A DNA stretch of 6,980 nucleotides. It comes from Bacteriovoracaceae bacterium (GTDB lineage Bacteria > Bdellovibrionota > Bacteriovoracia > Bacteriovoracales > Bacteriovoracaceae). A program made the position numbers and the translations under genes. Every line of letters starts with the position of its first letter. Position 1 is the stretch's first letter. Positions 1-6,726 of this stretch are shown piece after piece. Where the stretch lies: positions 1 to 6,980 of the forward strand of contig SKIL01000022.1 in assembly GCA_007116425.1 (NCBI GenBank), in the 5' to 3' direction. Under the pieces are notes generated by a model. The model searched no databases, was not told where the DNA came from, and saw nothing but the letters and a program-made list of their open reading frames with translations.

Positions 1-931
1 CCCCATGTTTTTAGTTTCCAATACTGACATGATGGTTGCTGCCAGTAAGTCAGGTATCATGGGCTGTACTCCGGCACTCAACTATAGAACACCGGAGCTT
101 TTTGATCAGGCCCTAGGTGAAATGAAAGATAAATGTAATGGGCCAGTTGGTATTAATTTAATCGTGAACAAATCTAATGTTCACATGGATCGCCAGCTTG
201 ATATTTGTGTCGACAAAAAACCAGACTTTATTATCACATCACTGGGAAGCCCCAAAAAAGTTATCGAAAAATGTAAAAAGGTCGGAATCAAAGTTTTTTG
301 CGATGTGGTCGATGTTGAATATGCAAAAAAAGTTGAAACACTTGGAGCTGACGCCGTTATCGCTGTGAACTCTGGCGCTGGAGGACACGCAGGAAATATT
401 CCCGCAAGCATTCTTATTCCCATGATTAAATCGGCCACAAATATCCCAGTCATAAGTGCAGGTGGTGTGGCCACAGGAGAAGGACTTCTTTCAATCCTCT
501 CTCTTGGAGCAGAAGGCGCTTCTATTGGAAGTCCCTTTATTGCTTCTGAAGAATGCTCTGTAAGTCAAGAGTATAAGCAGGCGATCGTTGACTACGGTGC
601 AAAAGATATTGCTATGACTAATAAGATTTCGGGAACACCATGTACCGTGATCAAAACCCCATACGTTGAAAAGATTGGGCTCGAGCAAAATTTCATAGAA
701 TCTTTTTTAAATAATAATCGACAGCTTAAAAAGTATGCCAAGATGCTGACCTACTATAAGGGTATGAAAGGCCTAGAGAAGGCCGCATTTAGTGCAACTT
801 ATAAAACAATCTGGTGTGCTGGTCCGTCGATTGAATTTGTAAAAGAAATCATGCCAGTCGAAAAAATTGTTGAAAAAATGATCGAAGAGTACAAAGAGGC
901 CTACTCAAGTCTAGAGCGACTAAAAGTATAA
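1..931 (+). CDS. Nitronate monooxygenase / 2-nitropropane dioxygenase-family flavoprotein, 5' end cut by window
   Basis: FMN-dependent TIM-barrel enzyme of the nitronate monooxygenase/FabK family. Members oxidise alkyl nitronates or reduce enoyl-ACP; which applies here cannot be decided. Numbered from the Met at position 5, a GADAVIA stretch leads into SGAGGHAG (about 123-130), whose His128 matches the family's active-site histidine. AGGVATGEG (152-160) and GASIGSPFIA (171-180) are the glycine-rich FMN-phosphate loops. The Met at 5 is probably not the start: the preceding in-frame codon (2-4) is Pro, giving the Pro-Met of the family's N-terminal P-I-I-Q-x-P-M strand. The usual first 15-25 residues are therefore missing off the left edge. 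The acidic residue usual three places before GGH (EAGGH) is Gly here, a variant I believe also occurs in other members. The cytosolic product leads a run of three close genes, with only 3 bp before the transporter. Family assignment is firm; substrate is unknown. Confidence 0.88.
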   Translation, partial: PMFLVSNTDMMVAASKSGIMGCTPALNYRTPELFDQALGEMKDKCNGPVGINLIVNKSNVHMDRQLDICVDKKPDFIITSLGSPKKVIEKCKKVGIKVFCDVVDVEYAKKVETLGADAVIAVNSGAGGHAGNIPASILIPMIKSATNIPVISAGGVATGEGLLSILSLGAEGASIGSPFIASEECSVSQEYKQAIVDYGAKDIAMTNKISGTPCTVIKTPYVEKIGLEQNFIESFLNNNRQLKKYAKMLTYYKGMKGLEKAAFSATYKTIWCAGPSIEFVKEIMPVEKIVEKMIEEYKEAYSSLERLKV

Positions 932-934
932 TCG

Positions 935-2200
935 ATGTTCTTTCCCAAAGTTCTAAAGCTTAAGAGTTATTCAAAGCTTTACTTTGCTGGCTTTTTCTCA
1001 GAGATGGGTGCCTTTATTACAGAGACCGCACTCATGCTCCTAGTTTTTCAACTAAGCGGACAAAATAGTGCTTGGCTTGGAATCACAAGAGCAACCTTTC
1101 TGATAGGTCTTACGGCCGGAACTCTTTCTGGTGGACCTCTCGGTCAACTTGTTAACCGACGCCATCTTCTTATGGGAAGTTATTTAATTAGACTTCCGGC
1201 CATTGGGGCCCTGTTCTTTCTCGATCATGTCATTGCTATCGTTCTCATGAACGCCATTATTGCTTTTGCGACCGGTGTTTACAATCCTTCGAGGCAGGCC
1301 ATGATCAATGAGTTGGTCCCGCAAAAACATATACGCGAAGCCAATGGACTATTTGGCTCAACGATGGCCATTCTACACCTGATAGGTCCTTTTGTCGGTG
1401 CTTCACTTTTTGTCAAATTTGCGGGAATAAGTGAAATCCTTTGGTTTAACCTTCTAACTTATTCTCTCGGTATTTTTCTCATTTATAAGATCGCCTACTC
1501 TCCTCCACCTGAAAACATCGATGATTCTCAGGCCTTAACTCCAGTGAATGATTTTTTTCGGCAACTTAGAGACGGGTTGCATATCATGTGGAAGCGAGAT
1601 GACTTTAAAGCAATTGTTATCAACTCATCGGTTGCAGGTCTTTCAATTGGTATGCTTGTTCCTCTGCTACTTCCCTATACCACAAAAGTTTTAGGTCAAC
1701 CGGAGACGGCCTATGGAATCCTTCTCTCCTGCTTTGGTCTAGGAGGAATCATTGGGGGATATCTTTCAAAGAAATTATCTGATCGCTATAAGACCGGACA
1801 AATTATTACCATCTCAATTTGCTGTGAACCATTAATGATGGTCCTATTTCTTCTCTCCCCACACTTCTCTATCGCCTTATTTACTTTTTTCATTTGGGGA
1901 ATAGCCGTCTTCACACGTATCCCCTCTCAGCTCAACCACCTGTCAGAATCCGTTGATACCAAATTATTAACTCGAGCTCACTCACTTCTGGATATGTCAT
2001 TTGTCTTACCAAATATTTTAGGTGGGATAATAATTGGAACACTGGGAAATATTTATTCCCCTAAGATAATTCTCAGCTTCACTGCTATATTCTTTGTTTC
2101 AGCAATTTACCTTAGACTTAAAACGAAAAGTGTTCAGGCATTGTTTAAGTCAGATGTTGAAAAAGTTGAAAGAGAAAGTTTTAATATGGATAGATTATAA
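935..2200 (+). CDS. MFS transporter, MFS_3/EntS-like efflux type
   Basis: A 421-residue inner-membrane protein of the major facilitator superfamily with about 12 hydrophobic helices and a hydrophilic central loop near residues 188-222. GPLGQLVNRR (67-76), between helices 2 and 3, is a degenerate MFS motif A, and GGYLSKKLSDRYKTG (274-288) is the matching loop between helices 8 and 9. The segment YNPSRQAMINELVP (116-129) followed by REANGLFGS is typical of the MFS_3 group, which includes the enterobactin exporter EntS and macrolide/tetracycline exporters. That suggests proton-driven export of a small molecule; the substrate cannot be read. The ATG lies 3 bp after the previous stop with no good Shine-Dalgarno in front, so translation probably depends on re-initiation by ribosomes finishing the upstream gene. 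The C-terminal tail after the last helix (about 395-421) is charged and cytosolic. The next gene follows within 15 bp, so a shared transcript is likely. Confidence 0.88.
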   Translation: MFFPKVLKLKSYSKLYFAGFFSEMGAFITETALMLLVFQLSGQNSAWLGITRATFLIGLTAGTLSGGPLGQLVNRRHLLMGSYLIRLPAIGALFFLDHVIAIVLMNAIIAFATGVYNPSRQAMINELVPQKHIREANGLFGSTMAILHLIGPFVGASLFVKFAGISEILWFNLLTYSLGIFLIYKIAYSPPPENIDDSQALTPVNDFFRQLRDGLHIMWKRDDFKAIVINSSVAGLSIGMLVPLLLPYTTKVLGQPETAYGILLSCFGLGGIIGGYLSKKLSDRYKTGQIITISICCEPLMMVLFLLSPHFSIALFTFFIWGIAVFTRIPSQLNHLSESVDTKLLTRAHSLLDMSFVLPNILGGIIIGTLGNIYSPKIILSFTAIFFVSAIYLRLKTKSVQALFKSDVEKVERESFNMDRL

Positions 2201-2203
2201 ATG

Positions 2204-2209
2204 AAGGAG
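2204..2209 (+). promoter_or_regulatory. Shine-Dalgarno that sets the saccharopine dehydrogenase start
   Basis: AAGGAG, a full anti-16S match, ends 6 nt before the GTG at 2216. The in-frame ATG at 2201 abuts the transporter stop (TAA-ATG) and lies in front of this site, with no Shine-Dalgarno of its own. The site therefore favours GTG 2216 as the start and makes the first five codons from ATG 2201 leader sequence. Confidence 0.7.
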
Positions 2210-2215
2210 TCTAAT

Positions 2216-3292
2216 GTGAATCAACCTATAGTATGGCTGCGCAAGGAAACGAAAGAGTTTGAACGTCGCACCCCCCTCTCTCCAGCAGGTGCCAAAAAAC
2301 TTAAAGAACTTGGTGCTAAAGTTATCGTTGAAAAATGTCCAGATCGGATCATTCCAGACAGCGAATATGAAGCCGCCGGCTGTGAAATGACGGCCCCTTT
2401 GAGCTGGAAAAACAAAGCACCTGAAGATGCTATTATTCTTGGTCTCAAAGAGCTTGATGTCGAAGACTTTCCTCTTTCACATCGACACATTTATTTTGCT
2501 CACGCATATAAAGGACAAGAAGAAGCTCCCCAGATTCTTGGTCGTTTTCAGTCCGGAAATGGAACTCTATACGACCTTGAATTTTTAATGGATGAAAATA
2601 AGCGCCGAGTTGCGGCCTTTGGCCATTGGGCCGGTTTTGTCGGTTGTGCCATTGCCCTCGATCGCTATTTTCATAAACATCATCCAGAGCTCAGTCAGAT
2701 TGAATACCCTGGTCTCTCTCACTTTGAAAATCAAACCGAATTAATAGAACAGATAAAAGTTAAAATGAAAGCTGTGCAAAAGCGTCCGAGATCAATTGTT
2801 ATTGGGGCAAAAGGACGATGTGGAAAAGGCGCAATTGATATGCTTCAACGCCTCGACCTAGAGGCAACCCATTGGGACATGGAGGAGACGGCAAAGGGCG
2901 GACCTTTTCCAGAAATTCTTGATCACAATCTTTTTATCAATACTGTTTTACTTGGACCTGGAACCGATCCCTTTCTGACTCGAGATCTTTTAGAAGTAAA
3001 ACCAAAACTTGAAATTATTGCGGATGTCTCCTGTGATCCAAATAATGAGAACAATCCTATCCCTTTATATAATGCGATAACAAGCTGGGAGAGGCCATTT
3101 ACAAAGACTGATCAAGACATTGAAATTTTAGCAGTAGATAATCTTCCTTCACTTCTGCCAAAGGAGAGCAGCGAAGATTTCTCTCAACAGCTACTCCCAC
3201 ACTTAATTGACTTTATTCAATCAGAAGATGCACCAGTGTGGAAGCAGGCCAGAGAAATCTATAAAGAGGCCATAAAGCGGGTCCTGAATTAA
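2216..3292 (+). CDS. Saccharopine dehydrogenase (NAD+, L-lysine-forming), fungal Lys1 type
   Basis: Predicted to interconvert saccharopine + NAD+ with L-lysine + 2-oxoglutarate + NADH. Fungi use this as the last lysine step of the aminoadipate pathway; in reverse it starts lysine breakdown. It follows recalled yeast Lys1 closely along its full length (358 residues from GTG 2216 against about 373). With GTG-based numbering, LRKETKEFERRTPLSP near the N-terminus holds K13 and R18. GLKELD contains K78 and YFAHAYK contains H96, matching yeast catalytic K77 and H96. GTLYDLEFL and RRVAAFG follow, then the nucleotide-binding loop GAKGRCGKGAIDML (197-210). ADVSCDPNNENNPIP (269-283) and DNLPSLLPKE (308-317) are further Lys1 signatures. 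The fold is the AlaDH/PNT-like type, not the Lys9/carboxynorspermidine type. It is last in the + strand gene run and overlaps the convergent peptidase stop by 4 bp. No other lysine gene is in view, so direction of flux is open. Confidence 0.9.
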   Translation: MNQPIVWLRKETKEFERRTPLSPAGAKKLKELGAKVIVEKCPDRIIPDSEYEAAGCEMTAPLSWKNKAPEDAIILGLKELDVEDFPLSHRHIYFAHAYKGQEEAPQILGRFQSGNGTLYDLEFLMDENKRRVAAFGHWAGFVGCAIALDRYFHKHHPELSQIEYPGLSHFENQTELIEQIKVKMKAVQKRPRSIVIGAKGRCGKGAIDMLQRLDLEATHWDMEETAKGGPFPEILDHNLFINTVLLGPGTDPFLTRDLLEVKPKLEIIADVSCDPNNENNPIPLYNAITSWERPFTKTDQDIEILAVDNLPSLLPKESSEDFSQQLLPHLIDFIQSEDAPVWKQAREIYKEAIKRVLN

Positions 3293-3304
3293 TTCAGGAG
3301 CCCG
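3278..3304. terminator. Palindromic hairpin at the convergent gene ends, candidate bidirectional terminator
   Basis: TCCTGAATTAATTCAGGA at 3282-3299 is a perfect 18-bp palindrome. It is extended by CGGG (3278-3281) pairing with CCCG (3301-3304) across one bulged G at 3300. The centre lies inside both stop codons. On the + strand a short T-rich run (TCTCTTTT) follows; on the - strand the tail is CTTTAT. Both U-tracts are weak and the AT-rich centre would form the loop, so intrinsic termination in both directions is plausible but not proven. Confidence 0.5.
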
Positions 3305-5325
3305 TCTCTTTTAAGAAGTGCTTTAGGTGAAGGTTCTTGTCCTCTAAAGCGCTTATATAGTTCCATCGGATGCTCACTTCCACCACGCGAAAGAATATTT
3401 TCAACAAAAGACTCTGCCGTCTCTTTATCAAAAATACCTTTTTCCTTAAAAAACTCAAATGCATCAGCATCTAATACTTCGGCCCACTTATAACTATAAT
3501 AACCTGCTGAGTAGCCACCTTGAAAAATATGGCCAAATGAACAGCTCATATTTGTCCCCTCAACATGCGGAAGAATATTTGTTCTCCCCATAACCTCTTG
3601 CTCAAATTTATCCACATCGGTAATTGAACTCGGGTCTTGTCCGTGCCACGCCATATCGAGAAGAGCAAAGCTTAACTGTCGCATAGAGTGTCTCCCACTA
3701 TGAAAGTTAGAAGCACTCTTTAAACGAGCAACTAGCTCAGAAGGAATCTTCTCTCCAGTTTCGTAGTGTTTAGCAAAGATATCCAGACACTCTTTTTCAT
3801 AACACCAGTTCTCCATAATCTGTGATGGAAGCTCCACAAAATCCCAGTAGACAGAAGCACCAGAGAGACTTTCATACTTACACTTTGAAAGAAGTTCATG
3901 CAAAGCATGACCAAACTCATGAAAGAGAGTGGTGACTTCATCAAAAGTAAGAAGACTAGGCTTACTTTCAGTCGGCTTAGTAAAATTACAAACATTTGAA
4001 ACGTGAGGACGAATGTCTGTATTCCCATCCATTCGCTGGCTCCTAAACGAAGTCATCCAAGCACCAGACCGCTTTCCTTCGCGAGGAAAGAAGTCTGCAT
4101 AAAAAACGCCGACGTGTTGACCTTTGTGGTTGATCACCTCAAAAGTTTTAACATCCTGATGATAAACGGGAATATCTCTTCGCTCTTTAAAATCAATACT
4201 AAAAAGTCGCTTCGCAACTTCAAAGGCCCCATCTACGACATTTTCTAATTTAAAGTAAGGCTTTAGCTCTTCTTCATCGAGCTCATGCTTTTCTTTTTTA
4301 AGCTTATTCGCCCAGAAGTTATAATCCCAGGCCTGAAGTTCTTCGGGACCACCATTGGCCTTGGCATACTCTTGTAACTCCTGCATCTCTTTCAAAGCAG
4401 CAGGTCTTGAGTAATCTAAGAGCTCTTCCAAGAACTCATGAACCCTCTTGGGCGTCTCGGCCATTCTTTGCTCAAGAACAAAGTCAGCATGTGTTTTAAA
4501 CCCAAGGAGATTGGCCCGCTCATGTCGAATCTTTGCAATTTCAATGACTATATCTGAGTTATTATTATCGTTTTTACCAAAAGCTCGAGAAGCAAAAGCG
4601 CGATACATTTTCTCTCGCAACTCTCTATTCTCGACATAAGTCATAAAAGGAAGAAAGCTTGGTATGTGTAAAGTGAAAAGCCATTTACCGTCATGACCTT
4701 TTTCTTTTGCCGCACTCGCTGCTGCTTCCATCGCCCCTTCAGGGAGCCCTTTAATCTGATCTTGCGAGTCTACATACAACTCAAAAGAATTGGTTTCTTC
4801 TAAGACATGATCGCCAAACTCGAGAGCAAGCTGACTTTTACGCTTATCTAATTCGCGCAATTTTTCTTTTTGCTCTTCATTCAAAAGTGCACCATTTCGT
4901 ACGAAGTCTTTATACGTATTTTCGAGTAGTGTTCGCTCTTCTGTTTCAAGGTTGAGCTGATCAATTTTATCGTAAACTTTTTGAACGCGCTCAAAAAGCT
5001 CGCGATCAAGAGTTAAGTCATTTCCAAAATCTGTTAGCATGGGAGAAACTTCTTTTGCGATTCCTTGTAACTCTTTATTGCTTTCAGCGCTGTGGAGATT
5101 AAAGAAAATGCGCGCGAGATGATTAACCTGATACTGGGCCTTCTCTAAAGCGACGACCGTATTCCCAAAAGTTTCGCGTTCCGTATTCTTTTTAATCAAG
5201 TCTATTTCTTTTTTGGCCGCATTCATCGCCTCAGAAATTGCTGGCAAAAAATGCTCTGGACGAATTCGATCAAAAGGAATTGTCTCAAAAGGGGTTTCAA
5301 ATTTTTCTAAAAGTGGATTACTCAT
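3289..5325 (-). CDS. M3 family zinc oligopeptidase (oligopeptidase A / Dcp type)
   Basis: Cytosolic zinc metallopeptidase that cuts short peptides, including degraded signal peptides and products of larger proteases. The 678-residue length matches E. coli OpdA and Dcp (about 680) and there is no signal peptide. The gluzincin site is intact: HEFGH (469-473, in FHEFGHALHELL) gives two His ligands and the catalytic Glu470. Glu498 in FVELPSQIMENW, 25 residues after the second His, is the third zinc ligand. GHIFQGGYSAGYYSYKWAEVL and ILSRGGSEHPMELYKRFRG near the C-terminus form the usual substrate-binding part, with tyrosines in GYYSY. The C-terminal third reads more like OpdA, while FYADFFPREGKRSGAWM reads like either, so the subfamily is open. 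ATG 5325 is chosen because AAGGAG lies 6 nt upstream; an in-frame TTG at 5340 would put that site inside the gene. It follows the carrier gene by 24 bp and is probably co-transcribed with it. Confidence 0.95.
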   Translation of the reverse strand: MSNPLLEKFETPFETIPFDRIRPEHFLPAISEAMNAAKKEIDLIKKNTERETFGNTVVALEKAQYQVNHLARIFFNLHSAESNKELQGIAKEVSPMLTDFGNDLTLDRELFERVQKVYDKIDQLNLETEERTLLENTYKDFVRNGALLNEEQKEKLRELDKRKSQLALEFGDHVLEETNSFELYVDSQDQIKGLPEGAMEAAASAAKEKGHDGKWLFTLHIPSFLPFMTYVENRELREKMYRAFASRAFGKNDNNNSDIVIEIAKIRHERANLLGFKTHADFVLEQRMAETPKRVHEFLEELLDYSRPAALKEMQELQEYAKANGGPEELQAWDYNFWANKLKKEKHELDEEELKPYFKLENVVDGAFEVAKRLFSIDFKERRDIPVYHQDVKTFEVINHKGQHVGVFYADFFPREGKRSGAWMTSFRSQRMDGNTDIRPHVSNVCNFTKPTESKPSLLTFDEVTTLFHEFGHALHELLSKCKYESLSGASVYWDFVELPSQIMENWCYEKECLDIFAKHYETGEKIPSELVARLKSASNFHSGRHSMRQLSFALLDMAWHGQDPSSITDVDKFEQEVMGRTNILPHVEGTNMSCSFGHIFQGGYSAGYYSYKWAEVLDADAFEFFKEKGIFDKETAESFVENILSRGGSEHPMELYKRFRGQEPSPKALLKRDGLLN

Positions 5326-5331
5326 TATATT

Positions 5332-5337
5332 CTCCTT
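5332..5337 (-). promoter_or_regulatory. Shine-Dalgarno of the M3 peptidase gene
   Basis: On the minus strand AAGGAG is followed by 6 nt and then ATG at 5325. The in-frame TTG at 5340 sits immediately before this site, so starting there would translate the ribosome binding site itself. The arrangement decides for ATG 5325. Confidence 0.8.
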
Positions 5338-5349
5338 CAAATTGATATT

Positions 5350-6624
5350 CTAAATCGTTCGTGGTCTGAAATAAAAAAGCCCAAGCAGTGCAAACCACCA
5401 CACAACCAGAGACAGTATTAACATTGTATTAACAAAATAAATCGATTGATAAAAGATCAATAGCAGTGAAATTAAGCCTTTTCCGAACCGGTAAAAAAAC
5501 ATATCAACGAGATACTTAGCACCAAACTTCTGCTTTGCATCTAGCGCAAAGTATAACAACTCCTTTGCCGCTGAGAAAAGCGAGTAATCGAGACCTTTTA
5601 CCGCAACAAAGGCCATACTCACGAGAAAGAGACTGCCAACATCTCCAATCAATCCGGCCGAAACAAAGCCCAGATAAATAATCGGTATAGAAAGATGAAT
5701 CGCTTTTAATCCAAAATAGCGCATCACTAATGGCACAATTAACATCTGAACAAAAAGACTAAGTCCATTAATTGTCGAATATACGAGCCCTAAATACTGT
5801 GTTTTTTCGCGTTCACTTTCAATTAATTGATCGAACAAAAGATTAAATTTAAAGTTCACAAGATTGATACAGAACTGAGTCATCACGATGACAAGACAAA
5901 TGCAGGCGATATACGGATAGACACCTTTTAATGACTCTAAAGGGCTTTTCTTAATATTCTCTTGGGACTGATCTCGGGTTTGCTGCGAAAGACAGTTTTT
6001 GCGGCTCATTCCAGCGAAAACAAGTCCTGTAATGACAATTAAAACGCAGGACAAAAGTAAAATCGCCCAGGCCTCAAAAAAATTAGCGGCCAATATTGTC
6101 GTGCATATACCCCCAAGTAATCCTCCGAGGCTTCCAACCGCACCAAATGGGCCATAAAGCATTTTTGCAAGATTCACATCAATAGAGGTATTAAGATAGC
6201 CCAGCGCCATATGAACTAAAAGAATGATATAGGCCTCTTTCCAAATATAGAGAAAATAAGCAACGAGTGAAAAACCTTGGGATAGCGCTAAAACACCAAG
6301 ACCAAACAAGCAGACCGAGATTAAACAGGTCCATACAAACAGAGCATGGACACTGACCTTTGCCTGAAAGCGATTATATACACCTATGGCCGCGGCAAGG
6401 ACAAAAATAGAAAAGAACCAAACAGTCGGCGTACTGGCCGCACCATGGTGCTGTATAAAGATGGCCGTCGTCGTAGACCTGACCAAAGGATAAGTAAAAA
6501 GAATGAGAAAAAACAGCAACGCAAGGCGCCTTAGGATCGACCAGTCTTCGCTGCTTAACTCATCAAGTCGACTTTTTAAATCTTTCCAAAAGCTTACAGA
6601 GTTGACACCACCAGTCACAACCAT
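5350..6624 (-). CDS. ATP/ADP translocase (NTT/Tlc)-family membrane carrier
   Basis: A 424-residue inner-membrane protein with a hydrophilic N-terminus (1-32), about 11-12 hydrophobic segments and a charged central loop (205-234). LYGPFGAVGSLGGLLGG (156-172) and SLFSAAKELLYFALDAKQKFGAKYLVDMFFYR (348-379) are hallmarks of the nucleotide-exchanger (NTT/Tlc) superfamily, related to MFS. Parasites use such carriers to import host ATP; many free-living bacteria encode shorter relatives of unknown substrate, and this length fits those rather than the roughly 500-residue exchangers. By recalled alignment, two of the four charged residues needed in plant NTT1 are kept (Glu130, Lys382) and two are changed (Thr52, Asn257), so nucleotide exchange should not be assumed. 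The start is uncertain: GGAG lies only 1 nt before ATG 6624 but 7 nt before the GTG at 6618 (codon 3). It is first in a leftward pair with the M3 peptidase and divergent from an iron-type binding protein gene. Confidence 0.8.
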   Translation of the reverse strand: MVVTGGVNSVSFWKDLKSRLDELSSEDWSILRRLALLFFLILFTYPLVRSTTTAIFIQHHGAASTPTVWFFSIFVLAAAIGVYNRFQAKVSVHALFVWTCLISVCLFGLGVLALSQGFSLVAYFLYIWKEAYIILLVHMALGYLNTSIDVNLAKMLYGPFGAVGSLGGLLGGICTTILAANFFEAWAILLLSCVLIVITGLVFAGMSRKNCLSQQTRDQSQENIKKSPLESLKGVYPYIACICLVIVMTQFCINLVNFKFNLLFDQLIESEREKTQYLGLVYSTINGLSLFVQMLIVPLVMRYFGLKAIHLSIPIIYLGFVSAGLIGDVGSLFLVSMAFVAVKGLDYSLFSAAKELLYFALDAKQKFGAKYLVDMFFYRFGKGLISLLLIFYQSIYFVNTMLILSLVVWWFALLGLFYFRPRTI

Positions 6625-6625
6625 A

Positions 6626-6629
6626 CTCC
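6626..6629 (-). promoter_or_regulatory. Shine-Dalgarno of the translocase-family gene, questions the ATG start
   Basis: GGAG (in TTGGAG) on the minus strand is 1 nt from ATG 6624 and 7 nt from GTG 6618. Normal spacing favours the GTG, which would shorten the protein by two residues. An in-frame TGA twelve bases before the ATG excludes a longer form. Confidence 0.45.
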
Positions 6630-6654
6630 AATTTGTTCACTACCTCAAACAAGA

Positions 6655-6669
6655 TTTTGACATTCAAAA
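6655..6669. promoter_or_regulatory. Inverted repeat overlapping a TTGACA hexamer in the divergent gap
   Basis: TTTTGA-CAT-TCAAAA is a perfect 6+6 bp dyad with a 3-nt centre, inside the 102-bp gap (6625-6726) between the divergent genes. TTGACA at 6657-6662 within it is a consensus sigma-70 -35 for the rightward gene. The hexamer 17 bp further on (6680-6685, TAATTC) is a poor -10, and no better one sits at the right distance. It could be a small operator or a promoter part. No Fur-like box is visible in the gap, and I find no convincing leftward promoter. Confidence 0.3.
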
Positions 6670-6715
6670 CAAAACAACGTAATTCCTAGCTTAGACTATC
6701 TACTTTAGGCATCAT

Positions 6716-6720
6716 AAGGA
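6716..6720 (+). promoter_or_regulatory. Shine-Dalgarno of the binding-protein gene
   Basis: AAGGA ends 6 nt before ATG 6727, which supports that start and agrees with the signal peptide beginning there. Confidence 0.7.
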
Positions 6721-6726
6721 TTCTTG

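Noticed and set aside
181..688. Open frames on the minus strand (181-474 and 491-688) and a plus-strand frame at 177-368 inside the nitronate monooxygenase gene
   Set aside because: They lie wholly within a strongly recognised gene, have no ribosome binding sites of note and encode no recognisable protein.
2221..2490. 89-codon minus-strand frame opposite the start of the saccharopine dehydrogenase
   Set aside because: Antisense shadow of a well-conserved coding region, with low-complexity Ser-rich translation and no known motif.
3732..4639. Frames at 3732-4028 (-), 4003-4248 (+) and 4448-4639 (+) within the M3 peptidase gene
   Set aside because: The peptidase frame is intact over its full length with all zinc ligands, so these are overlaps without independent support.
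6346..6534. 62-codon plus-strand frame rich in Arg and Lys
   Set aside because: It lies opposite the membrane carrier's N-terminal helices; the basic composition is what antisense of that sequence gives.
6625..6726. Possible Fur box upstream of the iron-type binding-protein gene
   Set aside because: I searched the gap by eye for GATAATGATAATCATTATC-like repeats and found none with a useful number of matches.
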